Positions 1-13,724 are shown, numbered from the stretch's first letter. The stretch: 64,000 nt of DNA from Lycocorax pyrrhopterus obiensis (GCA_014706295.1 JACSVZ010000012.1:15769255-15833254); one strand, 5' to 3'. A program made the numbers and translations. The notes: generated by a model from the letters alone, not told the origin.

Positions 1-310
1 GGTTCGAACCGCTGGCGCAGCGGCGCATGCGCGGGCGGCAGGGCACCGCCTGCCGTGCGGGGCGGGGCGGTGCGGTGGAGTGGGGCGCAGCGCTTCCCCT
101 CACAGCGCCGTCGCCATGTTCCTGTGGTCTCGTTACCCCGGGCCGGCGGCGGGTTCGAGGCACAGCGGCGGCCCTGGCTCCCCCAGGGGCCAGGGTTCCC
201 TTCTCCTCTCTCGGCCCAAGCCGGCAGCAGTTGTCTCTGCCGGTGTGGTCTCGCTCACAGTCACCTATGCTCGGCCGAGGCTACCTGGCCAAGGGAGCTG
301 TTGAAGGGAG
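1..310. promoter_or_regulatory. CpG-rich block at the window edge, possible promoter or first exon
   Basis: This stretch is rich in GC and CpG, unlike the following 13 kb, which suggests a CpG-island promoter. An ATG at 116-118 sits in a favourable context (GCCGTCGCC before it) and opens a plus-strand frame to 304 that begins MFLWSRYPGP. I see no convincing splice donor at its end and do not recognise the peptide. It could be a first coding exon, 5' untranslated sequence, or part of a promoter for a gene lying to the left of the window. Confidence 0.35.
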
Positions 311-655
311 CACTGGGGGCTTATTGCTGCCTGCTGATTTCCACTTTGAACATCCAGTGCCTGAGGGTGTCTGTGCTGGAGCTAAAGCAGCAGGGAGGTC
401 ATTGCATGTCCCAGTCTGGGCTGGGGGTGACCTGCTGGACAGCACCTCTGCAGAGAAGGCTCTGGGGATCACAACTGTCCTTGACCGGTCATGTGTCCTG
501 GGGCCAAGGTGGGGGATCCTGGGGCGTGAAGGGCATTGCCAGCAGGTCAGGGAGGGGACCTGCCCATCTGTTCAGTCCTGGTGTGGCACATCTGGAATGC
601 TGTGTCCAGTTCTGGGCTCCTCAGGACAGGAGGGACATGAAGGTCCTGGAACAGG

Positions 656-1101
656 TATAGAATCATAGAATGGAAGGGACCTGAAGGATCATCCAGTTCC
701 ACTCCCTGCCACGAGCAGAGACACCTTCCACTATCCCAGGTTGCTTCAACCCTTGTCCATCCTGGCCTTGAACACTTCCAGAGAGATGGGGCGGCCACAG
801 CTTCTCTGGGCAACCTATGCCAGGGCTCACCTCCCTCACAGCCAAGAATTTCTTCCTAATAAGCTAACCCTGGCAATGGGAAGCCATTCCCTCTTAACCT
901 GTCCCTCCAGGCTCTTGTCCCAAGTCCCTCTCCAGTTCTTTGGAAGGCCCTTTAAGCACTGGAAGGGGCTCTAGAGTCTCCCTGGAGCCTTCTCTTCTTC
1001 AGGCTGAACACCTGCAGCTCTCCCAGCCTGGCTCCAGAGCAGGAGAGTTCCAGCTCCTGCAGCATCTCCCTTGCTTCCTCTGGGCCTGCTCTAGCAGGTC
1101 C
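656..1101 (-). mobile_element. CR1 LINE 3'-end fragment
   Basis: The sequence opens with the reversed CR1 terminus (AATCATAGAATGG) and continues with the typical reversed CR1 3' text: 'cttccactatcccaggttgc', 'ggccttgaacacttccag', 'cttctctgggca'. It is 5'-truncated, as most avian CR1 copies are. It abuts an oppositely oriented CR1 copy on its right. Confidence 0.9.
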
Positions 1102-1525
1102 ACAGAGGGAAGGTGATGAAGGGACTGGAGCATCCCCCTGATGAGGAAAGGCTGAGGGAGCTGGGGCTGTTCAGCCTCAAGAGGACACACAGCTGAGAGT
1201 AGCCCTCATCCGTATCTGTCAGTGTCTGCAGGGAGAGGTCAGAGCATGGACCAGGATCTGTTCCATGGGGCCCAGCACAAGAGGCAACGGGCAAAAAATG
1301 GAACACAGGATATTCCATCTGAACATGAGGAAGAACTTTCCTGTGCATGTGACTGAGCACTGAACAGGCTGCCCAGAGAGGAGGTGGACTCTCCCTCACT
1401 GGAGATACTCATAACCCACCTGGACACAATCCTGTGTCGTGCTCTGGGATGACCCTGCCTGAGCAGGGAGGTGGGACCATTTGATCCACTGTGGTCTTTT
1501 CCAGCCTGAACCATTCTGTGATTCC
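1102..1525 (+). mobile_element. CR1 LINE 3'-end fragment, inverted relative to its neighbour
   Basis: The order of recognisable CR1 blocks is 'ggctgagggagctggggctgttcagcct', then 'aactttcctgtgcatgtgactgagcactg', 'aggctgcccagagaggaggtgga', and the terminus 'ccattctgtgattc' near 1525. This is a second CR1 copy in plus orientation. It forms a tail-out inverted pair with the copy at 656-1101. Confidence 0.85.
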
Positions 1526-3164
1526 TGCTGGGGGAAGGAGCCAGGGGTTGCCTGGACAGAGTCTGCTTCTGATGTCCTGAGCTGCAACCTTGTCCCATCC
1601 CTCCCCAGCACACCTCTGTTCCTGCCCCTTCCTGGCCTTGTGTGGGGGTGAGGAGGAATTAGGCAGAGAATTGGGAGTCAAAGTTCAAACCTGAGTGCAG
1701 GATTCAGAGGAAAGCTCTGATCCTCACAAGGCAAAGGGCAGAGTGGGATAAGAAGGTGTATTGAAAAGGCTGACAGGCAAACAAGCAATGCAGGGAAAAT
1801 CAGATATTGAGTTTGGTCAGCTGAAGACTTTTGTGAGTCTTAAGACTCACAAGACTTAAAAGCAGTAAGAACAGGAGCTCTTGTTTTGTAGGACATGAAA
1901 TGACTGCACCCCAGTTAGTGGTGGCTGGAAACTTTCCCAGCATTGTACCTTGAATAAATATCATCAATCCCAGCAGAGCTGAGGTTTCTTCCTGGTAGTG
2001 TGTATGAGATTTGTTTGAGGATTTTACAAGTGCTTTTTCATTGTTAGCACATGAACTTCTGGATGCTTCTCTGCACCCACACCCTTGCAAGGGGTTGGAA
2101 TAGCTTTGAAATCTCACTAGAGATCTCATTTTATGGTTGGGGAGGCTGAGCTCGGGTAGCCTGATGGCTTCTCTGAGCCCACCCCACAGCGCTGGCCATG
2201 CTGGGCCTGGCACCTCATGCGTTGTCCCCCAGTCCTGTGAGGTGACCCCAGAGGGAGGAGCAGCTGTGGACAGCCTTTCTCCTGTGCAGCTCCACCTCCA
2301 CGTGCGAAACTGTGTCATGTTCCTGGGAGCACAGCAGCTGCCAACACGGAAAAGTGGCACCAGGAGCACAGGGAATATTTAGCTTCTTTTAATTGAGAAG
2401 CAATTTGAGTTAAAAAGTTAATCCTGCTGTCAGCTTTTGTTCCTCATTTCTTCTCCCCCTCACAGCTGTTTCTGTCAACTAAAAATAAATTGAATCAGCA
2501 AACAAAACATGAATAATCAGCTCCCTATGGAGAGCTCAGATCCCAGCAAGAGATGCTCCTTGGGTGATCTGCATTGCAGAGTCCCCTCAGGTAGATCCCA
2601 TTCTTCCCAAACATGGCAGAAGCAGAGGAAGGCAGGGCATGGGGAGGGTTATATTTGAGGGACAGGTATAACCAGAACCTGTGTGGGCACTGGGAGGTGG
2701 GAGGTGAGATTTTCAGCAGCAGTACATGTTGGCCTGGTTTGTTTTCTCCAGAACAGGATGGCAGGACATCCAGGTGGTTTTATCACTGACAGACAAACCA
2801 GAGCAGAGGCTGACTGGTGTGAAGTGGGACTTATGTTACCCGAACCCGGCCATCTGACTTTCCTAAGCCTGTGGTTTACAACCCCTACCCAGAGGTGGCA
2901 GGCAGGACAGGAGTGGGACCTGCACCTTCTCCAACAGGCAGCCAGATGCTGGGTGGGATACACCGTCCTAAACACACCTGCACCAACTGGGAAGCCATTA
3001 CACAGTGAAGAGTCAGTCACTACAGAGGAGAAGCTGATTAGTGCATGTTTTAATCTTTGTTGCCAAGTCTTGAGCTGGATTTCATCTCAGTTTAAGAGAG
3101 GGACTTTTCACAACACGGAATGGCCTTAAGCCATTCTTAAGCCTTGTCCTATCACTGTCCTATC
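1526..3164. other. No gene supported
   Basis: Non-repetitive DNA of ordinary composition. The open frames here, the longest about 190 codons, have no protein-like features, splice context or family resemblance. I see no RNA gene or tandem repeat. Confidence 0.6.
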
Positions 3165-3370
3165 ACATTGTTCCCTGGGAGGGTGGGGAGGCCCTGGCAC
3201 AGGGTGCCCAGAGAAGCTGTGGCTGCCCCTGGAGCCCTGGAAGTGTCCAGTGCCAGGCTGGATGGGGCTTGGAGCAACCTGGGATAGTGGAAGGTGTCCC
3301 TGCCCATGGCAGGGGGTGGGATGAGCTTTAAGGTCCCTTCAACCCAAACCATTCTGTGATTCTCTGATTT
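3165..3370 (+). mobile_element. CR1 LINE 3'-end fragment
   Basis: Typical CR1 3' text: 'gagggtggggaggccctggcacagggtgcccagagaagctgtgg', then 'gatggggcttggagcaacctggg', 'ggaaggtgtccctgcccatgg', ending 'aaccattctgtgattct'. It is about 200 bp and 5'-truncated. Confidence 0.93.
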
Positions 3371-6300
3371 CCTTCATATGCCTTTTTCTCCACCGAAGAG
3401 CCCACAGAGGGTTGTGTTTCTCCTCAGTCCAAATGCCTCCTCACTTCCTTCTCTTCTGCTGGCTCTGGAAGTGAGGGTAAATATAACAAAGGCATTTTGT
3501 TTGCCTTGATTGCTGTGATTTAAATGAAACTCAACACAGGTGTAACACTTACTCGCCGTTCTGCCAAACCTGGGATTCTCTGGGGGCAAGAGTTGTTGTT
3601 ACCAGCTCCACTTCCACTCAAGGTGTTGATCCCTCTTCTGAAGAGATCCAAGGGCCTGAGACCATGGCATCTAAGGAAGACATCCAACAGCAACATTCCC
3701 CTAGAAAAACTGAAAATTTGCTGAAAATACCTCTTAGCCAGGCAATATCAGCTCCCACTTTCACAAGTCCATGTGTGAGAGAAAGAGGATTCATTGCTGC
3801 ATGGATCATTGCTCACTTGCTGCCTCTGCCACTTCAGCCTTTAAAGCCTCTTTAGATGGGCATTTGTGAAAATTTCTCCTATTTTTCCACTCCAATTTGT
3901 ATATTGCGATCCTATTCAAATGTGCAGATTTTAAGGAAAGAGCAAAGATGAAGAATTTCAGTCAAATAGGTTTTTGAGAGAGTGATATAAACAAATATTA
4001 ATGTAACACCCCCTCTAAACTCTTCAGATAGTGAACAGCTTAACAAACAGCTGTATTTAGACATTTGGAGTGTTCAGTCTGGTGAAAAAGTTGCAGGCAA
4101 GCACCTGAACACTGGGGATTGCATTACACACCATTGCAAAAGTAATTTCATTTATAGAGACAGTGAAATGACATCTGTCTCATTGCATGGTGGAGCTGCG
4201 TGACTTGCAGAGGTTTTTCCCCCAGATTAACACTGTCCAAGATAGTTCCAGAATTGAAAACAAAATGCCTGTGATATTGCAGGGCTACATAAAAGTTAAT
4301 CAGCCAAGCTGAAACCTAAGAGTAATTAGCTTAGCTGCAGCAACGTCCCAGCCACTTTCAGGATCCAGAGCTTCTGCAGGGCCTGACATGATGCTGCTGT
4401 GGATAGGAGGGTGCCTGCAACTCGGGGAGAAAGCGAGGAACAGGGAGTCATTTCCCTACAATTTGTACACAGTCTGTGATTATTCAATCAATGAACATGA
4501 GAGTTTTATATTAGAGCGGCCCAAGAATGTGTTCTGGCAGTTGTAAAGGGGTGTCTTTACTGCAGTTCAGAGGGCAAACAAAAGCAATCTGGGCCATTTG
4601 CTGCATGAAAGGCTCAAAAGCTCCATGAATGCACCTGGCAAATCACTCTCTGCTAAAGCGGTGAGAGGGGAGGAGGAACAATTTTCTTTTGAAAGAGCCA
4701 ATTCTCAGTTGAAATATTGATACCAGTCTTAGTAATTTCTGTTCCACTTTTTTAAAGGGTGAGATAATTCATCCCTTTATTACACCCTTGGCACAATATA
4801 ATGTCAAGTGGGCTGGAGAGGGAATTTGCTCTCCAAGGGAGGAAAGAGCTCCTCCAAATTTGAAAATATAACTGTGAATTCAGTTGAAGTGTTTGTCTGA
4901 GGTCCCAGGATGATGAGGCAGCTATGGCTAAGGTTTTATGTCAGGACATCTCAGCATATTCTGTGATGGCCACATCCCTATCCTGTAGGTATTTCCACAT
5001 TACCTTACAGAATAGTGTGCAATCCCTCTGTTTTACACTCATACTAACATTTATTAACAGTGCTGTGGAGCTGCAAATCAGCAGTGAAGAGCTGGACATC
5101 TGTCTGCAGCTCTTCTCCAAACTGTTTCTCTCTCAGAAGGAACCTGCTTGGGAAACATCCCAAGAGTGAAACCTTTCCCTTGCAAATCAGGACATGCAAC
5201 TACCACGAGGTGGCATCAAACCCATGTGATGGGGCATCGAACTTTAAGTTTAAGGGCATTTTTCCAATTTTAGGACATCTCAGGGCAGGACTCCTAACCC
5301 AAAAGGGGTGCACTGATATTTTAGAAGCTCTAGTTTCACGAGTCTTCTTCATGCTTAGTACTGCTGTGTGTGATTTGACTGCCTTCCACGAGTAGTACTC
5401 CATGGTGGTACACGAACAGGGATCAGGCAATCTGCATGAAGTAGGTTAATGCAGTGCTTTCCAAAATCCAGGGCTGGCCCAGCCAAGGAAGAGGAAGGGT
5501 GAACATGGCTTTTAGGAACAAATGATTTAGCAAAAGTGTCATGCAGCAAGTTTCTTTTGCCCGAAAAGAGGGCTGTGGGTTCTGCTGGTGCTCTCTGCCA
5601 ACCTGCCTCTGAAGGCTTGGCACAGGAGGTGAAACCAGCATGTGGCACCCTGAGCCAGCTCGCAGATGTGTGCCTGACCTGTGTGAAGTCCTCGTCCTGG
5701 CAGGGAATGTGACATGGTAGAGCCCGTGGCACCGTGTGGGAGGTGGTGGATCACCCAGGAGGGCTCCTGGGGGTACTGCAGGACCCAGGGTCACACTGCA
5801 CAATGCACACTCAGCCATGGGCAGCATGGGGGGACTCGGGGTGGGAGAAGCGCAGTGGTGCTGCAGGAAACTCATGGAAAAGGGAGCATGAGGAGTGATG
5901 CTAATGGCCCATGGGACCTGACAGCTTTGTGGCTGTGGTGGTGTGGGTGAAACCAGTGCCTTGGCTCAGCTGAGGTCCTGTACCAACCCACCAGCTGTGA
6001 TGGTCAGACACAGCTTGGGCAGCCCCAGGAAAGGCAGTGACTGATCTCCAGAGGTTCTGAGGTGAATTCCAAAGGTTCTGAAGGAGGTTCTGGAGGTTCA
6101 GTGACTTCACTGTCAGCCCAGGCCTTTCCCATCCCTGGGCTGGTTCCAGGTCTTCACTTTGGGGGTGTCTCAGCAGGGCAGCTTTTACTTCCACTCCATT
6201 CAAGTGGAAGCTTATCCCCTCCCCAGCCAGAGAACAGGGAATTTGGCCAACTTCTAAATGGTATCTGATTCCCTTTAAACCCTTGCACTTTAAACACTTG

Positions 6301-7330
6301 GGAAGTACTACTTCTTAAATACCCCACAGTTCTGTGGGAGCGAGGCGCCTGGAGCAGAGCCAGGGAGCTGTAATTGGGAGACAGAATTCCAGGAGGCAGG
6401 GAGAGGAAGCAGGGCTGTATCTGCCAGACAAGCACTGGCTGTCATAGCACAGAGCCAAAGGCTCTCACTATAACCAGACTTTCTCCTCCCAAGCTCTTGC
6501 TGATACGAGACATTCAGTTTATAACTTTTTATTTATTATTTAGTTTTATTTCTTTATCTTTTTGTGCCATGTTTCCAGGATACTTGAGGCAGATCCTCAG
6601 CACCCTAGAGGCTGCGGTGCCAGGAAGGGGCTGTTGGGCCCATGATAGCCAAAGCCACTGACACTACTGGGTAAGGTGAGCAACAAGCTGGCTCTTGTCT
6701 GTGTGAGCACTTCTTTCCTACAGGTCCCTAGATGCCACTAAAGAGGACTGGCCTCATGACTCCAGGACAAGTCTTCAGAATTAAAAGCCCCTGGATACCT
6801 CTCTAGCCTTTTTATACGTTATCCTCCTCTCAAAACAATGTGATTGTGAGCTGGCTCTTCCTTGTCTTGCAAGGCTGAAAGCACAGCTTTCCTTCTGTGC
6901 ATAAACCCATCTCTTGAGAACTTCTCATCTCCTCCCTTCCTTGGGAACCCCTCACTTTGTCCCTCCACCACAGGAGTTAGAGGCACCCCATCTTTCTGTT
7001 CCCCCCTCATCCTCCAAATGACTTCTTTTCTTTTTGCCTTCTTTCCCCAGTGTGCATTAGGGAAGCACAACCCTGGTTCCTGCTGGGATGGTGTGGGAAC
7101 ACAGGATAAGGGGGACACCTGGATCACTGAGCTCAGCTCCCAATGTACACAGCACCCATATACTGGGTTTGCTTCAGGAGAGACCCTGGAGTTCTTCGCT
7201 GCACATCCTGTGGCACTATGGGCAATGAAAAAGTCTTCAGGACTTTACTGTATTTTTTATAAGTACAGGTAGAAAATGAAAAATTAGAAAGTAAAAACCA
7301 GGTACTTAACTTCAGTATGCAAAGGGGGCT
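3371..7330. other. No gene supported; AT-richer intergenic or intronic DNA
   Basis: No coding exon, RNA gene or clear repeat family is visible. The DNA is moderately AT-rich, especially at 3.9-5.2 kb. Frames near 5.4-6.4 kb are chance frames without splice signals. Confidence 0.6.
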
Positions 7331-7650
7331 TACAAGAGAGCTGGAGAGAGACTTTGGACCAGGGCATGGATGGACAGGACAAGGGGGAATGGCTTCCCAC
7401 TGCCCGAGGGCAGGGATAGATGAGATATTGGGAAGCAATTCCTGGCTATGAGGGTGGGGAGGCCCTGGCACAGGGTGCCCAGAGAAGCTGTGGTTGCCCC
7501 TGGATCCCTGGAAGTGTCCAAGGCCAGGTTGGATGGGGCTTGGAGCATCCTGGGCTAGTGGAAGGTGTCCCTGCCCATGGCAGGGGGTGGAACAGGATGA
7601 GCTTTAAGATCCCTTCCAACCCAAACCATTCCACGATTCTGTGATTCTAA
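7331..7650 (+). mobile_element. CR1 LINE 3'-end fragment
   Basis: Begins with the CR1 segment 'ggaatggcttcccactgcc' and proceeds through 'gaggccctggcacagggtgcccagagaag' and 'gaaggtgtccctgcccatggcaggggg' to the terminus 'ttccacgattctgtgattct'. It is about 320 bp, one of the longer simple copies in the window. Confidence 0.93.
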
Positions 7651-10600
7651 CCTGCTGCCAGCCTGGTGCTTGCAGGCCACACCACAGCTCAGTGCTTCCC
7701 AGCAGCTCTGGGTCTTTGGGAAGCCCATGTGAAATCTTGGAATCAAATCACGAATGACTTCATTACAGCGGAAGCAGTTTGCCATGATGAGCTCCGTACA
7801 AGTGACTGAAGGAAGCGCTGGGCTCCAGCTCTCAGTGTGCACAGCTCCTCAAGCTCAGCCCCCCTGTGCTGCTGACCCCTTATAGCCAAGCACTAATTCA
7901 TGGCAGATAGTGGCATCTGTGTTACCCCAAGTTTTGGGACACGTCAAGGAGTACTGTCCCAATTCCGTGGTTCTATGCTCATTACACTGCCTCAGCCACT
8001 TAATACTGGGTATAGTGTTGTTTTTATTTCCTGTAAAGAACAGAATGTTTGGCAAAAGAGGAGAGAGAGAATGACAACTGTGTACACATTTCACATGTTT
8101 CTAGTATTATTTCTCCTCCAGAGAAGAAAAGAGCTGTTATTAATAATCACCTTGCCAAGTTTCTGAATTGATATTTTGAAATGAGCTGGGTATATAATTT
8201 AGGAACAACAGGCAAGGGAGAAAATGTGCTTTCAATTGAATTTGAAATGGGTGGAGAGTTGATGATGCAGTGAGATAAATGTTGGCAATTCTGGAGGGCT
8301 AAAGCTGAGCGAAGAAAACTGTAAAACAGACATTTTGCAGATTTTGCGAAGTCAGAGGTATCTCAAGGACTTGGGGAGTGAAAGGAGGTACAAGTGGGAG
8401 AGACACAGGCAAAATCCATGCAGGTGAAGTCCTTAATCTGGAATGGAAAAGGCATTTATGTGGGGCTGAGCCTCATGAGGTTATGTCTCTGCACAAGCCA
8501 GACAAGTCCTGGGCCTGGGAGGTTTCAGGTGGGAGGGAGGGAAGGAGGCTGCAATAGATGAAGACGCTTGGCAAGCGTGTTGGTGCTTAGGTAGAAGCAG
8601 AGCTTGCAAGGCACTGTGGGCAGGAGTAAGCCTTTGGAAACGTGCATTCAGCATGTGAAGGATGCGAGGTGAACTGTGGGGTAGTAGAAGTACGGGGCAA
8701 CTTCGTCAGTGTTCCTCTCTTGTCATCTCTGACCTCCTACAGAACTAAGCTCCTGTTTGAAAACAGAGGAAGAGAATGAGCTGTTGAGGCATTACAATTC
8801 CAGCCTCTCCAGCCATGACTCAGTGTTGCAATGTCTGCGCGAGCCTCCGTCCACTCAACCTGAAACAAGATCTGAGAGAGAAATTGTGTGGGGTTACTGC
8901 TTGCTCTCTGTAACTCTAGCAACATTAAATTTCTTTCCTGCAACAGACAAAATCCCTTTAAAGCCCTGCCCATGGCTAACTTTACACTGGAGGTTTCTCT
9001 TCTTGCCTGTGTCCCAGCTCAGACTGCTCAGTAGCAGGACTGGCATTCATTTATCACAGCAAACCCATCTCTGCCCGCCTTAGACCCAGTGCTGCAAATA
9101 TTTGTGAGTGTTTCCTACCTCCTAGGCCCCTCGTCAAAGGACAGGCAACAAATGGGTGACAGAAACTTCCTTTCCAGATGTACGCTACAACCACTGGCCA
9201 GCTGCAGTCACAGAAAAGCTCCATTGTCATAGAGCAACCATTTAATAAAGACCAAAAGCCACACATTTGGAAATGTGGCATTTCCAGACAGCAGATTCCC
9301 AGCCCTGGGGACCCCATGATTCCTCAGAGACCCCCATGGCCCCCCAAGCCTGAGTGGCCTATGCCTGAAGTGCACAGAACTCTGGAGCTGCCCATGGTGT
9401 CTTCCCTCCTGGCCTGCACCCATGGCTTTCATAACACGATCATTTTCCAGGATGTGAGTCTCCAAACAGAGCTGCTTCCCTTCCTCAGGGCTTACCTGCC
9501 TGGATCCAAGGCCAGCTCTGGTGTGAGTGTGCATGTCCCAAATCCAGGATTGGGGTGCTGTGAGGACAGGGCAGTGAGAAGCCTTGTGGGGTCTCCAGGC
9601 CTGCCTTTAAGCTCAGGCTTCTGTCCTCGGGGCCACTACATGAGCCACATGCCAGCCATGGCCACACTCCAATGTGTCTCTCTGGTTTGGTCCCTGGACT
9701 CTGATGGACTTCTTGGCTTGACCTCTGCATGAAGAGATGCTGTGCTCTCCCTTCTCCAACAGGGAGAATTTTCTCTGCAGTAGCATATATCAACATGGAG
9801 TCTGGACTGTGATGAGAAGGCTGGAGCACAATCTCCCGTGACTTGACTTGGATTAAACACAGCCCCGCCAGGCTGAGCCCTGTAAACAAGGCAGCTTCCA
9901 CGGAGCTCCCAGTGGTGCATCTGCACTTCTTGTGAAATCTAAGCCTCAAAGCACACACACGGCATGAAAACGTCAGTCACTTCCCAGGCTCAGCTTCAGC
10001 AAAGAACAAATTTATGCAGAGCCACGATGGAAATTCATTTCCCTGAGTTTTGCAGTGCCATAATTTCACGGTGTCTCCTGTTACACTTCAATGGCAATTT
10101 TACAAGGTAGATCTTTAGAGACTTGGATTCTTAATACAAAAGAGAAGTGGAATATGAAAGGTTGAAGAATATCTTCTAAGCTCTCTGCAGACAGAAAGAA
10201 ACCGCTTTCCCTCATGTCATTTGTCTCTTGCAAATAGCTAATGACATGCATTAAATACAGGTCCAGATCCTCAAATGTATTTTCCCAAATGCCATCGATT
10301 TTCTTCATGGATCCATGACTGGTTTCTTTGTACTGTGCTCTTCTTCACAGCAAACTTTGCAGAAGTGCAGGAAAGGCTCTGACTGCTGAATCTAATTGCA
10401 GGAGAGTGAATCATTAGCACATTTCTAAATAGTTTAACTAGAACAGAAAACAGAATCAAGCTGTAAGATCACCATCTGATTAATTAGAAGGGCAAGGGTT
10501 AAGAATTAGGCTGGAAAAAGTTTCGCATATGAATTCTTTTGCAATGGAAAGTTAATGATTGTGAAGCAAAATCAAATTGGGCAAGCTATGACAAAATTAT

Positions 10601-12097
10601 TTTCAGTTGCTTGGGTTTTGTTTTGTTGGCCTTTTTTTCAATTTGGGACAAATTATCTGTTTTGTTCTTTTGAATATAATAATTTTCAGACACAGCTGTA
10701 AGCAAGAGGAGAAACTGCTACTCTCCCTGGATTCCACGAGGCAGGAAAAAATCTGTGCCACTGTGGGACACTGTCGGTTTCTTTGCTGTCAGTTAATTGC
10801 AACTTAAAAAGTTGGAATTAATACAAAACATTTCTCTCTCCATCCCAATTGCCTTTGCTTCAGTTTGCTTCCTCCAAATTGTCTCTGAGTAGGTATGAGT
10901 GAAATGTCTGTGTCCTGCATTGAGAGGCACCACTGACTCTGTACCGGCTGCAGCTGTGGCTGAAATCTAGGTTAGAACAGAAGAATTGGTTCTGTATTCA
11001 GTGGATATTTCTTGGTCTTCTCTAAAGGATCAGTGTGGAGCTTCCCACATATAGATCCAAAACACAAGGTGTGTACGCCTGGGCAGCCTTTGGTGAGGAT
11101 GGGGGACCCCCCGAGGTGAGGGGATGGGTGCATGGTGATGTTCTTCTGCCTTTGAGGCTGTTTAGCTTTTAAAAAGCTGACCTGTGTGCTGTAATGACAT
11201 TGGCTTGGAGCCTCTGTGCTCACAGAGGAAGCTCTGGATTTGCCCTGCCTGAATCGATGCAGCAGAGCAAACTCGGCCAGGAGCAGAGAGCATGTGGGAG
11301 CTCCTGCCTGGCACAGCCTCTCTGAAACACGAGTAACCCCAGGGCTGGGGGGGTGCGCTGGGGGCTTGCGTGAGCTCTGGCTTCCAGCGACGCTTCTCGG
11401 AGAGCCGGCCTTTTTCACTCCCCAGCACGGACGGGTGGGAAGGCAGAGCTCCAAGGAGGAAAGACTTCTTAGCAATTCTTTCTTCAACAACTGTGGCCTT
11501 TAGGAGTGGATGAACACTCATCTGCGAAGGAAAACAGCCAGCAGAGCTGGTTGATGCTGGTCAGTCACCCAAGTCAGCTTTGGGTTTTTCAGCCCATTCC
11601 TGGTCATGGGATTAGCTCATGGTTCTGGTGGTGCAGTACCTGAGCCACTCAGCTGTGCAGCTGAGGTGTCACTCACAAACCTGACAAAACCCCATGAGGT
11701 GTTAAAAATGCTCGAGTTAAATGGCAGAAGCCATTGCATGTCCTTTCTGCCACAAACAAAGCAGTGGAGGCCACCACAGAAGGCACAGACAATGTATGGA
11801 GGGCTGAGCAGAAGTCCCAAAGCTCCCTGGTTGTTTGAAAACCGACCTTGTAAAAGTGCATTTTCCCTGCACAGCCCCACAAAGCTGGGGAAGGGGCACA
11901 GCAGGGCGGAAGGTGGGCATTGACTGCATGGATTGCACGAGCCTGAGCCCTGCAGGAGACTGCCTGTGGGTGAGGTACTTCCACTGCAAGATGTGGATTT
12001 CTACGCAAGGAATCTGTCATCCTGCTGGTTTGTACTCAGGAAAGTAGGCTTTGGGTGTATTTTCTGTGCATGTGTCCCATCACACTGAGGAACTTAC
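7651..12097. other. No gene supported
   Basis: Unique-looking DNA without a convincing exon. I inspected the plus frame at 9178-9732 and the minus frame at 10081-10308. Neither has a recognisable domain or good flanking splice signals. Confidence 0.55.
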
Positions 12098-12211
12098 CTG
12101 ACTGGTCCTCACTTTCTCTCCAGCAGATCCAGCCATGCCAAGTCTCACCCGTTCAGATGCCACCAAGGCTCAGTATGAGGCCAGTTTCCTCCTCCCAAAT
12201 CCCCATTGAGT
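12098..12211. other. Splice-signal cluster, possible non-coding exon
   Basis: On the plus strand a strong acceptor (CACTTTCTCTCCAG, ending 12123) and a strong donor (TAG|GTGAGTG, around 12212) bracket about 88 bp that has stops in all three frames. On the minus strand the same block ends at an equally good donor (CAGTCAG|GTAAGTT, GT at 12096-12097). At most one of these is likely to be used. If real, the plus version would be an untranslated or long non-coding RNA exon. Confidence 0.2.
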
Positions 12212-13724
12212 AGGTGAGTGAAATTTTCACTTTGTTCCATGATGACCATGATGAGAATGAAGAACTAACATCCAGCCTCCATTCGGACCTTAATTAAATC
12301 ACCTAACCTGAGTCTTGGTGCCCACTGGTCCTGGTGGAGCCAGCAGTGAAGGGCCAGAGCCAGGGCTTCTGTGGCATGTGGATCACACACTGTGTGGGTG
12401 TATCACCAAGCCAGACCCCATTTTTTAGGCTCCAAATGCATAAAGTGGGGCGAATTCAGGCAAAAGTGACATTCTTGATGTTGGAAATAAGATCTGCAGC
12501 AGGCAAGCCACAGTCTGATAATTCAGCTGTGGAACCGGCTTTCCTCTTGCTCTGGTGTAAGTTAAATTTAAAGACTGCTCCTGCCAAATCACACCCCTGC
12601 TGAATTTCTGTTGTTGGCATTACAGTAGCACTGAATGGTCGCTGCTGTGTGTGAGGACCCTCGTGTTTCAGGCTCTGCACAAGCACTGTGAATTGGTTCC
12701 TGCCAGAAGCGTGTGCTCACTTGGCACTGCGTGACAATGTGATAAATCCAAAAAAATTGTGTCCAGGTAGTCATAGACACCAAGTTTGAAGATAACATTT
12801 TCCAGTTTCCGCTGTAAATCAAGATATTTTTTAACATCCCGTGAAATAAAACACTTGCAAGGGAGCCTTGGTGCGAGAAAAGGAAGTTACTGATATGCTT
12901 GTAATTGCTTTTCTGGCTTTACGAGCTACAAAATTACCAGTGCTTTCTGTAAGTGGGCTGAGGGTGTAACAGAAGAAGCTTGAACAAGAAGATCCAAAGA
13001 GACCAGCATGGGAATGTGTTCAAAGAGCTTCCTTGGGCTCAACCTGCGTAATGCATCACTGACAGCTGGCCAGGAATACAGCAAGCACGGTGCAAAGGCC
13101 AGGCTCTGTCCCAGGAATCTGCAACCCAACACTGGCAAACTCAGAGCCAGGACATCACCAAGGAGGAGGGGGAGTGTGACTGCAACAGGAAGGAAGAGAA
13201 GAGCAATAAACACAGTTGCAGAAGCAAAAAGGTTGGTGGAAGACAGTGGAAAACAGGGAGTGACTGGACAAGAGGAGACAGAATGGAGAAGAGGTAGCCT
13301 GCAGGACAGCAAGAGGAGACAGAAGCAGACAGTGGGAAGGAAAATAAGCCCAAACTCAATTTTTAACACGATTCATTGTGGATTGGGGCATGTACCCACT
13401 GTGCCGAGGCCTACAAGCATCAGCCCACCCTGGGTGTGGCACACACTAGGAGAGCTCTGTACTGCTCCCAGCCAGCACAGCAGCACCTCTCTGTGATCCT
13501 GAACCCTTCCTGGTGGCACCAGGAGGGTAAAGAGTCAGGCCAAGACCTCTGAATGTGCTTTCCTGGCATTGCCCCAATGCTCCAGCAGGCCCACAGTTAA
13601 ACTATTACCCTCTGCTGGTATCTGTCCTCAGTAATTATAAAATTTCATTTTCTTTGTGGTGATGCTGTAACTGAGTGAGCTGGAAACATTCCCAGAGAGA
13701 GAAGAAAACTGTAATCTGAAGACA
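12212..13724. other. No gene supported; includes the 3' flank of the minus-strand gene
   Basis: The plus frame at 13008-13496 (162 codons) and its minus shadow have low-complexity charged composition and no splice or start context. Nothing repetitive is obvious. The right edge is the downstream side of the poly(A) signal at 13725-13730. Confidence 0.5.

Noticed and set aside
1..30. B-box-like GGTTCGAACC at the very start, as in the T arm of a tRNA gene
   Set aside because: The 5' part of any tRNA would lie outside the window, and the following bases cannot be checked for an acceptor stem.
9178..9732. Plus-strand frame of 184 codons
   Set aside because: No ATG context, splice signal or recognisable domain; length is compatible with chance at this base composition.
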